NCBI RefSeq assembly: GCF_020184175.1
Contig: NC_065532.1
Location: 18,538,001 to 18,602,000, forward strand
Length of the DNA: 64,000 bases
Origin: Aphis gossypii
Lineage: Eukaryota; Arthropoda; Insecta; Hemiptera; Aphididae
Reading direction: 5' to 3'
Under the pieces are notes generated by a model. The model was given only the letters and a program-made list of their open reading frames with translations, had not been told where the DNA came from and did not search any database. Below, piece after piece: positions 24,076-36,464 of the stretch. Each line of letters opens with the position of its first letter. The stretch's first letter is position 1. Both the position numbers and the translations under genes were made by a program.

Positions 24076-25320
24076 ATGAAAAGCACAAAAAACGAAAAAC
24101 TTACTGGGAATTCGGATAACCTGGGACCGGCAGTTGGGAGCATGTGGTGCGCGTCCCAAAGGTCGATTAGATCAAAATGTAGCACCACCGGTAATGCGCA
24201 AATGAAAATGGAAACTGGCATATGCATTGGAGATACAACGGTAACGGACTTTATGAAAAACGGACCATTGGTAGAAAAAAGTAGTCGATTAAGCCAGCTA
24301 TTTGATCAAATACGCTCGGCCATAATACAATCGAATTTGGAAAAAATGAACAGATCGTCTGCGACTGCACTTGATTCGGACGATGACTCTTCTGACGACG
24401 ACAATAATAACGAATGGCCTCACCGATCGCCGAGTGTGCGTCAATCGATAATATCGCACTCAGCAGAAATTCAATTTGACCCCGCAGAAGAGATAGTCGC
24501 GGTAAAAACACGATACATCAGAGAAGGAAGCCTAGACATGTCAAACACGGAATCCCGGTCAGTAGTAGTATGGTCATTGGATTTAGAACAGCCGTGGCCA
24601 TCGGACAAGGAGTGGTCGTGTTGGTCGGATTCAGAGTTACCGTCACCGTCGGACTCGGATCTACGGTCGACATCCCACTCGGAGCTAAATTGGTCAACGG
24701 ATAGCGAACAATTGGAAAAACCAAATTTAGTGCGGGCATGGCTGTCGAATTCCGAACTGAGATCGACGTCGCACTCCGAGTCAATATGGTCAAGTGACTA
24801 TGAAAAATCGGAACCATCACAATGCATACGGACGTGGCGGTCAGATCTAGATCAAAGTTCAAGATCGCAATTGGAGTGGGAGTGGTCGACAGACGACGAG
24901 CGATTGAGCTCATTAGCCTTAAAAAATATGTGGCTATCAGACTCTGACCTAAGGTCAGCGTCGTACTCGACGCTTAATTCGTCAAGAGATAAAATTATTT
25001 TATTTGGAACATTAGATGTAAAGGAGCAGTCGCTATCAGACTCATCTGAGCTAAGTCTGTCTTCACACTCGCTAATGATTACCACTTCGGCTGAAAATCG
25101 AATGATATCATTTCGGGACGAAATGAACGAAGTAAGAATCTATGAAGAAGAACAGTCGGAAACCGTGAACGATGCAGTGGAAACTGCAGGGAACGATACA
25201 GCGGATCCAACAGTGGAAGTAACTACGCCTAAACGTAGGACTTTCCTGACGACTATAGGGAAATGGATACTGAAGGTCGGCAGGAAGCTATGTTGTTGCG
25301 GTGGCCGCAACCGTAATTGA
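24076..25320 (+). CDS. Orphan acidic Ser/Trp-repeat protein, intronless, 414 aa
   Basis: No known family is recognised. The frame is open from 24004, but the first ATG is 24076 (MKSTKNEKLT), giving 414 residues. Residues 100-113 are an acidic DSDDDSSDDDNNNE tract. Residues 174-301 form a tandem repeat of exactly 16 residues: Trp at 174, 206, 222, 238, 254, 270 and 286, with unit form W-x-S-D-S-E-L-R-S-x-S-x-S-x-x-x. A decayed unit follows near 318-334. The tail is basic and amphipathic (FLTTIGKWILKVGRKL, 390-405) followed by CCCGG, a possible membrane-contact and palmitoylation site (inference). Base composition is more balanced than its flanks and there is no intron, unlike neighbouring genes, which suggests a retrogene, a domesticated or live retroelement ORF, or a lineage-specific gene. 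No signal peptide is seen. Confidence 0.6.
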   Translation: MKSTKNEKLTGNSDNLGPAVGSMWCASQRSIRSKCSTTGNAQMKMETGICIGDTTVTDFMKNGPLVEKSSRLSQLFDQIRSAIIQSNLEKMNRSSATALDSDDDSSDDDNNNEWPHRSPSVRQSIISHSAEIQFDPAEEIVAVKTRYIREGSLDMSNTESRSVVVWSLDLEQPWPSDKEWSCWSDSELPSPSDSDLRSTSHSELNWSTDSEQLEKPNLVRAWLSNSELRSTSHSESIWSSDYEKSEPSQCIRTWRSDLDQSSRSQLEWEWSTDDERLSSLALKNMWLSDSDLRSASYSTLNSSRDKIILFGTLDVKEQSLSDSSELSLSSHSLMITTSAENRMISFRDEMNEVRIYEEEQSETVNDAVETAGNDTADPTVEVTTPKRRTFLTTIGKWILKVGRKLCCCGGRNRN

Positions 25321-25668
25321 TGTACGGTTCAACCAATTGAAAATACTTTTAGGTAACTGGCTGGAAATTGTACAATAGCGTAAGTGCGTAAAAGGTAACA
25401 AAAAAATCTGATTTGAGTTTAGGTATTTTGAATTTTATTTTAGGGTTTAGGTAGGTTAAATTTCAAAATTTGCAACTTATTTTAATAATTTTTGTATTTA
25501 GTTTTATTTAATTTTAATTGTTCCTTAATTTAAATACCAGTTAAAACCAGTTATTAACCTTTTTTTTAAGTATATTTTTTTCCTAATAAGTTTATTAGTT
25601 TATTTGTCTATTGATTAGTTTATTTTTATTTTTATTTTTATTTATTTTTCTTAAATTTGTATTCATAA
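25321..25668. other. Spacer between the orphan gene and the Tigger element
   Basis: AT-rich sequence, probably the 3' untranslated region of the orphan gene in its first part. No polyadenylation signal of perfect AATAAA form is obvious close to the stop codon. No other feature was recognised. Confidence 0.35.
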
Positions 25669-26690
25669 TACAGTGAAACTTCCATATTATAACGAAGTCG
25701 AATAAGCAGAAAAAAAAATTCGTTGTATAGAGGAATTTGTTAAATAGAATTACGTATTTTTTTCAACTTTTTTTTTATTATATTTATATTGTATGTATGT
25801 AAAAAACAACATCAAACATCATACATATTACAGTTTAATTTAATTTTTAACCTTAAGTATAATTTTATTTAAAAGAATTAATCTGTAAATTTTGTTTGCT
25901 TATTATTTTTGAAAATTGTCCTTCTTTCGTAAAAAGTTTCTATATCGTCAAGTTTTAAAAAAATTTCATCGGGAACATTTGCTTCTTGTCTAAAACCATT
26001 TCTTACCACTGATAAAGCGTTTAATATGTCTTTTTCTGTGAGTTTGGATTGTTCTACTGTATGTTCCTCTTCGTCGTCTTCTTCTTCAAATTCATCAGGA
26101 TATTCTTTTTTTCTAACCTCTTCTACAATACTTTCTTCAGTAGGTGATTCATATACGGCGATATCTTCATCAATTTTCAAATAATCTTGTAAGGTAACGT
26201 TATCGCAGTGAACTAACTCCCATTCTCGTTGTACATCTGGTATTTCAATATCGGTTTCAATAATTTCATTTGTAAATCCAGCTTTGAAGAAACATTTTTT
26301 TATGATTTCGGACGTTACATCACTTCTCCAAGCTTTCGATACCTCAGAAATACAATCTCGCAGAGTAATTGTTGTTCTCTGTTCAAGATTTGAAATAACT
26401 TTGTTCAAAATACGTTTTCGATAATACACTTTAAGATTATTTATTATTCCTTGGTCCATTGATTGGAGCTTACTTGTTGTATTTGGGGGAAAATATGCAA
26501 GCGTTACAGATTTTAACTTTGTAGATAAGGTACGAGGATGAGCAGTACAATTATCCACAAATAAAATTATTTTTCGATTTTCTTGACTCATTTTTTGATT
26601 AATATCTAGTAACCACTTTTCAAAAATTAATGTCATCCACGCTTTTTTATTAAAATCGACGCTTTTCGATAAATTAAAAATATGAATAAA
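25669..26690 (-). mobile_element. 5'-truncated Tigger/pogo (Tc1-mariner superfamily) transposon
   Basis: The terminus TACAGTGAAACTTCCATATTA at 25669, reading into ttataacgaagtcg, is a typical Tigger-like end with TA at the border. It lies downstream of the minus-strand transposase fragment at 25878-26690. No opposite terminus was found beyond 26690, so the element has lost the 5' half of its transposase and one end, and cannot be autonomous. Confidence 0.75.
25878..26690 (-). pseudogene. Tigger-like DDE_1 transposase, C-terminal half
   Basis: Encodes the end of a pogo/Tigger transposase: KAWMTLIFEKWL, then LFVDNCTAHP with the second catalytic Asp, PPNTTSKLQSMDQGIINNLK with the third Asp (32 residues between the two), YYRKR and an acidic tail with ELVHCDNVTLQDYL. 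The first ATG is at 26636, but homology-like sequence (FNKKAW) continues upstream to about 26690. The CENP-B-type helix-turn-helix DNA-binding half and the first catalytic Asp are absent. The remaining 252-codon frame is intact, so the truncation is not very old, or the fragment has been kept. Confidence 0.85.
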
Positions 26691-27495
<805 letters not shown>

Positions 27496-28396
27496 ATACT
27501 ACTTTATTATAAAATTATAAATTTTTAAAACAATAAAAAACTTATTTCAACAGAAATTTAGTTGATTTGTTTAGAACTAATATGACGTGTTTAATATTAT
27601 TTAAGCACCTATACACGTCTACGTTCATATTTACATATAATTATATACATGTATTGTTAGACTTAAAATATCGACAGTGTTTTGAGTGTTTTTGAAGTAC
27701 AAAACGAAACATAATTGAAAGTACTGCAGGTAAGTCCGTTCACGCGACCATGCGTAATTTGATTCATACAGCATATTAATTATTATTACTTATTAGCAAT
27801 ACTTCCTTCACTATAATACAGTAAAATAGTAAATTCGTTAGATGTCTAATGATGAATTAAAATGCTATTATAATAATGATAACATAATAGACTGCAGTAT
27901 ACAATAACATTTATAAGAAGGTATATTATGATATTAATAAAAAAAAATTACAGGTTTCATAACAAAATTAACTATATAAAAAAAATTTGTTCATTCTACA
28001 CATATAACTTACAATAAACCTTTGAAGCTTAGTCAGGTTACATACGATTATATTATAATTTATATTACTTTAAATTTACTATTTAGCTTATTAATAATTA
28101 ATAATATTAGCACTATAGATAAAATTAATTAACATCCTAGATATACACGTGATGTATATGAACGATTTTTCGCCCATAATAATTATAGTATAGGTATAGG
28201 TAAATGCATAATACGCGTTATGTACACTGCATCAACCAGTTAAAAAAATTTTTAAATTATTTTATTCGTAAACAATAGGTAGTTTTAATAAATATAATAC
28301 ATAATAGAATTGCTCTTATTGTTATTATTATTGTAATACAATAAATACATTTACATCGCAACAATATGGACATTGTTGTTTTGAAATGCAAGAAAA
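27496..28396. other. Spacer downstream of the proximal epoxide hydrolase
   Basis: AT-rich. It probably includes the 3' untranslated region of the minus-strand hydrolase gene near its right edge. No other feature was recognised. Confidence 0.4.
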
Positions 28397-31300
28397 TTAG
28401 TTCTGCCATGATGTCTTAACTGTGGTTGGTAAAATGTTTCTCTTTTGCACTGAATCTTTCAACGTATTTCCATATTGAACTGTAGACGAAACGATATCTT
28501 TCATTCGTCCAACTATTCCACTAGAGTTCTGTCGTGGAAGCTCTTTTTGAACTACTTTTACACGAACTATGACAGAAATACATTAATTTAAAACTGCAAT
28601 CGTACTAATATAATGCATAAAACATGCATAGGTATTAGGAAATAGGTATATATATTATATCTAAACTTATAACTTACAAGATAATGATTACTAAATCATT
28701 GTGGTGATTATTTTATTAACTACTATCTACTATTTACTTATAAGCCCAGAATACATTATTATTTGTGGTACCCATTTAAACATTTTAAATATTTAACAAT
28801 ATTAAAAAATATAGGTAAAGTATTTATAATAATATAGTATGAAAAGTTACGTATTTTTTGTATATACCATGTAGGTTTTTATTTCTTCTTTCTTCGCCAT
28901 TATTTATTAGTTATTACTTATTAGTTATAAATAATGCCTATATTATTAAGTTAAATATAAGCCCATATTTTGTGTCTTAAATTGAAGCTATTACGAGTTA
29001 AAATCATTTTATGTATAGTAATTGTAAACCTTACAAAAAGAGTAAGTTATGAAAAAAAAATTATACAGAATGTATAAAATTATAAATACATTACAGAAAT
29101 GAAAAAATATAATAATATAAGGATTAGATTGAAGTTTTTTTTTCAGTACAGCTAACTATTAGGTAGGTAGGTATTTACTACCAACATAGGTATACTCATT
29201 ATCATGAAAGTATTGAAGCAAAAAAAAAAAAACAATATTAATAAATTTAGATAAAACTATATGTTTGTACTTGTATTTAATTATGATGATAATATAAAAG
29301 TATTAAGTAAGCTATCAATATAATATAATATATTTAGAATATGAGTCTATAAAATTATTCAATGACATTGATATACCTAACCTTATTGACACCAACAAGA
29401 TTACTGTAATTTATAACCTATTACAATTTGAACTGTATATATAGGTATTATATATTTACACATAAACCTATTTATATAAATCAATGGTATTATACCTAGG
29501 CACTGTAGATAACTGAGAAGAAATATTAAATCATCATTTAGGTAATTTACAATTAGAAAGATGTTATTCTTATAAACTTGAAAGCTGTATATAGTAATAT
29601 AGTGCACGAAGTATTAAAATAGGTGTATTTTATTTTTTTTTCCTAAGTATACCTTCACATAATATGTGAAATTTAGTGTTTGAGCTGTGAATAATAACGT
29701 ATATATATTATTATTATTATTTTTTTTTTTTTTGGTAAAACGAACTTTAATCAGTTTGTTTAATATTATGATAATAATATATAGTACCTAATTTCGGAGA
29801 CCATGTACGCATATTATTTCATGTTAACCCCGCCGTATTTAAACTCTAAAGGTTAGATACCTATACGATATAGGTACCAACATATTTATATTTATTATAA
29901 ATTTATAAATGCATAATCGTAATAATTTAAATAACACGGGAATAAACAAAAAAAAGTTAACAGATATACCTAATATATTATATTGTACTCGTACCTATGT
30001 GTATAACTATAAAAGATATATTGATTTTATGACTTACCTAAATATGATGTCAATAAATCATTGACTAATTTAGGTTGCTCTTGATGGGGAAAGTGCGATG
30101 CGTTATCGATTATTCTCACAGTAGATGTTTTAAGAAACTCTGTAGACTTGATAAAACTCTCCATTTTTACACTTACATCTTTACTACCAGTGATGAGCAA
30201 ACATGGAACTTGTAGCATGTCTTCTTCTTTATTTAAAGAATCGTTGCTATTCCGAGGCTCGATTCTGTAGAACGGTAAGTTTCTAAAATAATTTATTGCA
30301 CCAGTCCAATCCTCTAAACAAATACAAATATTTCAATAAGCTACTGAGAATAATAGTAATTTTATTTACAATAAGATAATGGTTTTAGTAATGTAATAAA
30401 CTAATAACTAACAACCGTTGTTATTATGTTTACCTGTTCTTGAAAATGTATATTTATATGCATCGATGTAGGATAAGTCATCACTTTGATTAGTTTTAGA
30501 TAGGTGTTGATAACACTGATTGATTATTTTGAGATCACTTTGCAAAGCATCCATTTCTGGTAAATAAGGAAGTTGACTGAAGCAAATCCAGCTATAAGAA
30601 TACAAATAAATTTCAGAATTAAGAGTATAGGTACGTTGTACCAGTATGTGTTGTCTCTGTCTTCCGATTTACGAACGTAAAACATAACAAAATTGTGTTC
30701 AGTGGAATAAATTTAGCTTTAATATTATAGTCGATTTATATCTATAATCAAACTTAAAAGTAATATTGGGTATTATCTATAAGGTATCTCATATTTTTTA
30801 TTGTTACTTTAATTTTTAAGTTATTTATTTGAGATAATCAGTGTTTAATTTTACTTTTATGAACTTTAATTTATGATAACAAACAATTACAGTTGGGTTG
30901 ACAAGATATGAATAAAATAGTAATAAATAACATAAAAGCAATTTTAAAATAATTCATAGGATGTATTCCTATCAGCATTGATAAAAGAAAACTAACAACA
31001 AACTTATTAATCAAGCATATTATATAAATCAAACTTTGGACACGCTAACATATTAACCTTTTTTTAAATTTCTCCCTTTGCTTAGATTTTTTTATATTTT
31101 ATTGTACATATAACTGTCGTTAGGTAACTATATTGTTCACAAATGATATGATATTTCTGGTCTTTTCAGACTAACTTACTTTTTGTTAAAGAAACTTGAC
31201 GGAGGTAAATACTCCCAGTGAACATTAGGATGTGGACATGAAATAGCTACAAATTTTGAGATACAGTTTGGCCACAGATGTACCAAATACCAACCTAGTA

Positions 31301-33854
31301 GAGCGCCTAAGTCATGGCCGATCACGTGACATTTATTACTGTCGTCCACTCCTAGCATAGACAAAAACACAGCCAGCTCGTTGACAAGATTTTCTACTCG
31401 ATAACTTTTACGTGCTGATGGTTTATCAGAGTCGCCAAAACCTTTTAGGTCTACAGCAATCACACTGAAATACAATAACTCTGAATTACAAAATGTATAT
31501 AATTATTAGCATTAAGGCGCATTTAGCACTATTTTTTATTTTTAACTTTAATCACAGTAAAAGTATATTGTATACAGTCCCGGCTCAAGTGTTTAAACAG
31601 TTAACACGCCTAAAAACTTGAGTTTTACTGCCCCTTACATGTAAATACTGCATCAAATACTTTTTTTTATCTATGATACAAAAATATTAAATGCCACTCG
31701 TGGGCCTATGTCACCTACCCCTTGAGCCGGGCCCTGATTATATAGATAATTAATATCACAATCACACATTAGTGCGGTTTTAACAAAAATTAGTGAAATG
31801 CCTTATATGGCTATATCTATTCTTGAGTCTTAACCTTTTTAAGAATTTTAAAATGTTGGTAGATAAATGCGATATACTGTATATTGTTTAAAATTTAGAA
31901 ATTTAGGAATCCATTATAGAGGCACTTGTATAATAACAATAATAATTTAAAAATGAATATGAATCATTCATACGCTTTGTATAATATTTCGCTATCAGGT
32001 ATATGATAACTCATAATTAGTACAATTTAAAAAAAAATTATAATATTGTTATTTACGGTGACGTGGTTATCAGAATTTACTAGTGTTATCATTAACACAA
32101 TTTCAATTTTTTTTTTTTTTTTTTGATGATGCGGAAGAGGAGGTTGGAGAAAAGATGGTTAAACAAAATTATTGCAAACATATTTACATCTTCTAAGATT
32201 TTTAGTTTTTACATTATATTTTATTGATTCATATTGATTTATTATACATCATATACCTATCATTGACAGGTAGTTGTGCAAAAGAAAAAAATTGATTACC
32301 TAGTATTAAATTATAAACCTAAATTGGCTAAATTATATTATCAATGTGCATTTCAAAAAATTCAAGATTTTATAATTCACACATATTATTTATATATTAT
32401 ACTAAATTGGACACAATAAAATAATATATAAATTACACTCTCTTTAATAAATATATTTTTATCAAGAATAAGTACCTCACGAGAGATTATTAGATTATTA
32501 GATAACTGGTATATAAGGTAAACAGCTATATAATTTAATTTTAATTACATATTTTCTTTCTCCTATCTATAATTAATGAGGAAACTTGTAAGGTGTCATA
32601 GACTATAGTTTATAAATGACCTTGTATAATATAAAATTGTTTGTACACAATCAAAATATTTTTTTAAAAAACATCTGAGTAGTGTTACTATAGTATTTTT
32701 ATGAATTTAAGATTTTAAAAATTAATTAAGGCTATTAAATAATCTATTTGTAGTCACTATAACTAATAAGACGCGTACATGCGGCACTCCTAATAATGAA
32801 CAGATTACAACTTCAATCAATAAATAAAACAACAAAAAGACGTAATAATAATGACTAATATATCAAATGTCGATATGTACTATAAGTCACGTTTAAAAAA
32901 TGTCTTTAGACAATAATAATTATTTATTTGTTACTTACCGAAAATGTTTCGACAAAGTGGGGATTTGATGATGCCAACTAATCCAACATGATGGAAATCC
33001 GTGTAGTAAAAGAACAATCATATCTTTGGGGTCGCCGCATTCGACGTAATGAAATTTCACGCCCTAAACAAAAAAAAAAAATAATAACTGTTAGCCGTGG
33101 ACCGTAGTGTATATGTTTGAATTAAAAAACGTTTACGAATAAAAACATATCGGAAATAATTTCAAAAATAATAATAATAGTGTAAGTTAATATGTATACG
33201 AATTGAAAGTACATAAAAACCCGTATGATCCTATACTTATGTCATTGGGTATTAATTTTTTTTACAAGATATGGTTTCCAGAACGATAATTAATAATTCT
33301 ATGACAGATCGTCGAAAACGATTGTTAAGTCACACTCCGCCTGCAGCGTATATTAGAAGATTTCGAGTCGCTCTTCTATACATAGTTATATGAGTTAGGA
33401 AATGGGCTTATAATATACACAGGTAGTTAGGCATGATATTATAATATGTAATATTATGGTATTTGCAGTAAAACGGGACCTTGACTTTGACGTACGAGTG
33501 GGTACCGTAAACCGTGGTGGACAGACACGGCGGCGGACGGTCCCTGAGCGCCGCCCGGCGGACGGATTTGCCACCGGAATAAGTGGCCACGGCGCCGGTA
33601 GCAGTGGCCGCGGCGTCGTCGTCCGCGGCGCCGGTTTCTCTGTCGTCGCCGTCATCGCGGCCGTCACCGCGGCCTCCGCTTCCGCTTCCGTTGCCGCCGC
33701 CGCCGCAGTTGGACCACAGCGGGCCGACGGTCCTGGCGGCCGCGTTCCTGACGACGACCCACGAGCCCCAGACCACGGAAAAGGCCAACATTTTCAGCGA
33801 CTCGGCCGCCGATATGGACACCACGTTGTCTCGGCCTCCGGCCAACACGGCCAT
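28397..33854 (-). CDS. EPHX4-like membrane-anchored epoxide hydrolase, intact copy
   Basis: Predicted alpha/beta-hydrolase that opens epoxides to diols, probably anchored in the ER. Exons in transcript order: 33480-33854, 32939-33063, 31180-31464, 30434-30591, 30038-30313 and 28397-28566. All borders are GT..AG and the phases join to 462 codons. A hydrophobic segment at about 20-42 (LAFSVVWGSWVVV) would be the anchor. A Gly/Asp/Ala-rich linker follows, then RDRPPPCLS..YGTHSYVKVK, like vertebrate EPHX4. Visible catalytic parts: HGFP oxyanion motif 146-149, nucleophile Asp218 in GHDLGA, cap Tyr residues 303/307 in YIDAYKYTF, acid Asp360 in GSKD, and His388 in ASHFPHQEQ. The elbow has Leu instead of the usual Trp after HD. 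Tandem paralogue of the frameshifted copy at 7729-19474. Substrate unknown; a juvenile-hormone role is not supported by this subfamily. Confidence 0.88.
31575..31736. mobile_element. 162-bp hAT-type MITE in an epoxide hydrolase intron
   Basis: The ends CAGTCCCGGCTCAAG and the reverse complement of the right end, CAGGGCCCGGCTCAAG, are inverted repeats. The flanking octamers ATTGTATA (31567-31574) and ATTATATA (31737-31744) match 7 of 8. It lies in intron 2 of the intact copy and is absent from the corresponding intron of the distal copy as far as read. Confidence 0.7.
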
Positions 33855-34363
33855 ATCGCGAGCGCGATATATGTACGACGGTGCAGATGGACTCGAACAA
33901 TTCGTACTAATAATACGGTGGACACGGTATATCGCGATCGAACGAGAAACGAGTCAAAACATTATGAAATACGTTCGAGCGACGATATCGGATTGTTTTA
34001 ATGTATTATCGCGTGTTGTCGTATACGGCACCACATCGACTGCGCGCAAAGTCTATACGCGTTACACTTGCGCCGTTATATCGTGCGATAACCGTGACGG
34101 AGACCGCGCGACCTGCGGCGACCGAGTGGTACGATGACCGGTCGGCGGCGCGGAACAGGCCACCGCCGCGGGTTCGGAACTTTGGTCTCGCGGGCGCGCG
34201 TAATCGGCTGGCGGGAGCGATAACGGCCGAAAGTGCAGTGAGAGTCGGATGGACTTTGACGTTCCGCGCATCATGTGTACAGAGAGACTGCCAAACGATT
34301 ACAATAATTATTATAATCACGTCACGATGATTTATGATGGGCAGGTACCTCCTAAACCTATAT
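33855..34363 (-). promoter_or_regulatory. CpG-rich upstream region of the intact epoxide hydrolase
   Basis: The G+C- and CpG-rich island that covers exon 1 continues upstream to about 34290 (for example gcgcggaacaggccaccgcc near 34147). This is the expected position of the minus-strand promoter and 5' UTR. The long open frames on both strands here are a by-product of the composition. No TATA box was identified. Confidence 0.4.
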
Positions 34364-34579
34364 CAGGGGTGGCCAAACTTTTTTTGGTCACGATCTACTA
34401 AAAATGTACTTCACCTTTGAGGATCGACTTCCATATACATTTTTTTTTTATTATTGAATAACTATAATTATTAAGAAACATATAGGGCGAGTGGCTCTAA
34501 AAATAAATTCTAACACAATCGACTTTGAAATTGTCCAAGATCGACCGGTCGATCGCGATCGACTGTTTGGCCGCCCCTG
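34364..34579. mobile_element. 216-bp hAT-type MITE
   Basis: The termini CAGGGGTGGCCAAAC and the reverse complement of the right end, CAGGGGCGGCCAAAC, match 14 of 15. The flanks ACCTATAT and ACCTAGCG share five leading bases, a weak 8-bp duplication. GATCGAC-type subterminal repeats are present at both ends (ggatcgacttcc; gatcgaccggtcgatcgcga). Non-coding. Confidence 0.65.
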
Positions 34580-35208
34580 ACCTAGCGAGCTATATGCTTA
34601 TTAATATAATATATATTTCATTAATCGATTGTTATTATTGCTGTGTTGTCGGTGTACTGCTGTTATATTAGACCTGAGCTTAGATTCTGTGTAGGGAATG
34701 CTAATTACAATTATAGAAATCAGAAAAATAAAATAACAATAATCTGTAGTGTAGTAGTAGTAGGTACACGGGCGCAAATAGCGTTTAAGATTTGGGGGGG
34801 GGAGCTGAAGCCCTAGCTACTGAATGAGGTATTCGTGAAAGTAATTAACACCTAAAAAATGCTTAATACAACAAATAGATAGGTAATACCGTATATAGGT
34901 ACCTACTCAATTACAATTTATGATAAAACATATCTACCTACTAAACATTTTTTTCAATTACATATACATATACATGTACCTATATATATTTTCTTTCATC
35001 TAATAGTTATCAAAATTATATTTAATATAATATGTAATATACATTATACACCACATAACTTTTAGGAAAGAAAAAAATAGAAATTATTATTACTATAAGT
35101 ATATCAGTATATGGCGTTTGAACAACTGCAAGTATAACAACAAAATAATATAATTAACAAATTTTTATTTAAAAAAAATGTACCTAGCACATTTTAAAGT
35201 TGTATTCT
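34580..35208. other. AT-rich spacer with a G-tract near 34795
   Basis: Contains the run tttgggggggggagctgaagccc after acgggcgcaaatag at about 34768-34815, a texture common at hAT element ends. It may be the end of the element whose transposase remnant lies at 35209-35390. Otherwise nothing was recognised. Confidence 0.3.
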
Positions 35209-35390
35209 TTAGTTGGATTCAGCAAATGTGTTTAATATTATTTCAGCATCTACTGTAATATCTTTTTCGATATTCAATATTGCTTAGTTAGTACCTAAAT
35301 CGGTTCTGAGTCTGTTTGCTCGGACATATGTGTTGATGATCCTTCTCGTAGATAAAAATAACCTTTCACATGTAGCCGAGCTCACAGGTA
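35209..35390 (-). pseudogene. hAT transposase C-terminal dimerisation remnant (ZMYM1-like)
   Basis: The minus strand reads SSATCERLFLSTRRII, then NTYVRANRLRTDLG, then after one frameshift AILNIEKDI and a stop near 35209. SATCERxFSxxRRIKxxxR...L..L..LxIE is the signature of the hAT C-terminal dimerisation domain in ZMYM1-like transposases. One frameshift and the lack of upstream coding sequence mark it as dead. Confidence 0.7.
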
Positions 35391-36464
35391 CCTAATGTGA
35401 TTGCTCTTGTATAATTTTAAATAAATTAGGAAATATTTTTTCCTTTAGATGTTTTTTGATATTTTCAAAATTAACTTCTTTAATCATGTTTTTCAGAACA
35501 TTCATTTTACTTTTTAAGTTGAAACAATCGATATCAAAATACAAGTTATAACGTACCTAGGTACCTACATTACAATAATCAATCACAAAAGAAAATTGTT
35601 GAAAATTTCATTTAAATAATTCATCAACTGCTGTAAAAAATGTAGGAAACTAGGAAATATTTGGAATTCTACTGGAATGTTTAAGGGGCTTAGCTACCTA
35701 AATACCTAATATAAAAGCATTGATATTAAACTAATGGATGCGGCGTAACACAAAAATCTGTAAGCTAACATAATTAACACTATTATTAACCGCTAGATGT
35801 CATAACTGATAAAACTGTAACAATTACATGTACATATTATGTTTTCTCTCTCTTACAAGAGTTTTACTTTCTTTGTCACACACCCCCACACACAAGATGT
35901 GTGCGAGTGAGAACCATAGTTTCTCTCTCCGTTATGTTGGCCTAAACAGTGTACGTAGAATGTATAAAGCAATGCCGTATCCATATTATGCTTAATATCT
36001 ATTTATGTATAAAAGACATACCTTTTATATTATATATTATGTTTTTATTTCATTTTATCACAAGTACCTGTGACTGAAGTCATTAACATAAACAACATAA
36101 ACAATCATACGATACTATAATACTCATTTTAATAACTGGTACGCAACAATGACTTACTATTTCTGAGACGGAGTAAAAACAACATACGTATTACGTATAA
36201 GAGAAATCTTTTTTGAATGTAACAAAAAGTGCTAGCCTATAGGCTATCTACATCTAAAGATATTTATAGATTAAAGTTTAACAGTCTTATCTATAGTAAT
36301 ATTATTAATTTGATGATTATACAAAACTAATACAATAAATTAATATTAGTATGTAAATATTTTAAGTAATGAATAATGATACAAAAATAAATACTGAGTT
36401 TGACTTGTTTAAAACAACATAATAGCAGTGGACTAAATATTTGAGCAATAACTAAGTATTTAGT
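35391..36464. other. Spacer; degraded transposon flank and AT-rich sequence
   Basis: The first 250 bp may be more of the decayed hAT element (minus strand). A CA-rich patch lies near 35880. No exon was recognised. Confidence 0.3.

Noticed and set aside
24251..25085. Antisense frames over the orphan gene
   Set aside because: Arise from the Ser/Asp-rich codons of the plus-strand ORF; no start context or homology, and the 16-residue period belongs to the plus frame.
33456..34330. Long open frames on the plus strand and other minus frames over the GC-rich block
   Set aside because: Shadows of hydrolase exon 1 and its CpG-rich upstream region; low-complexity, with no domains or consistent splice structure.
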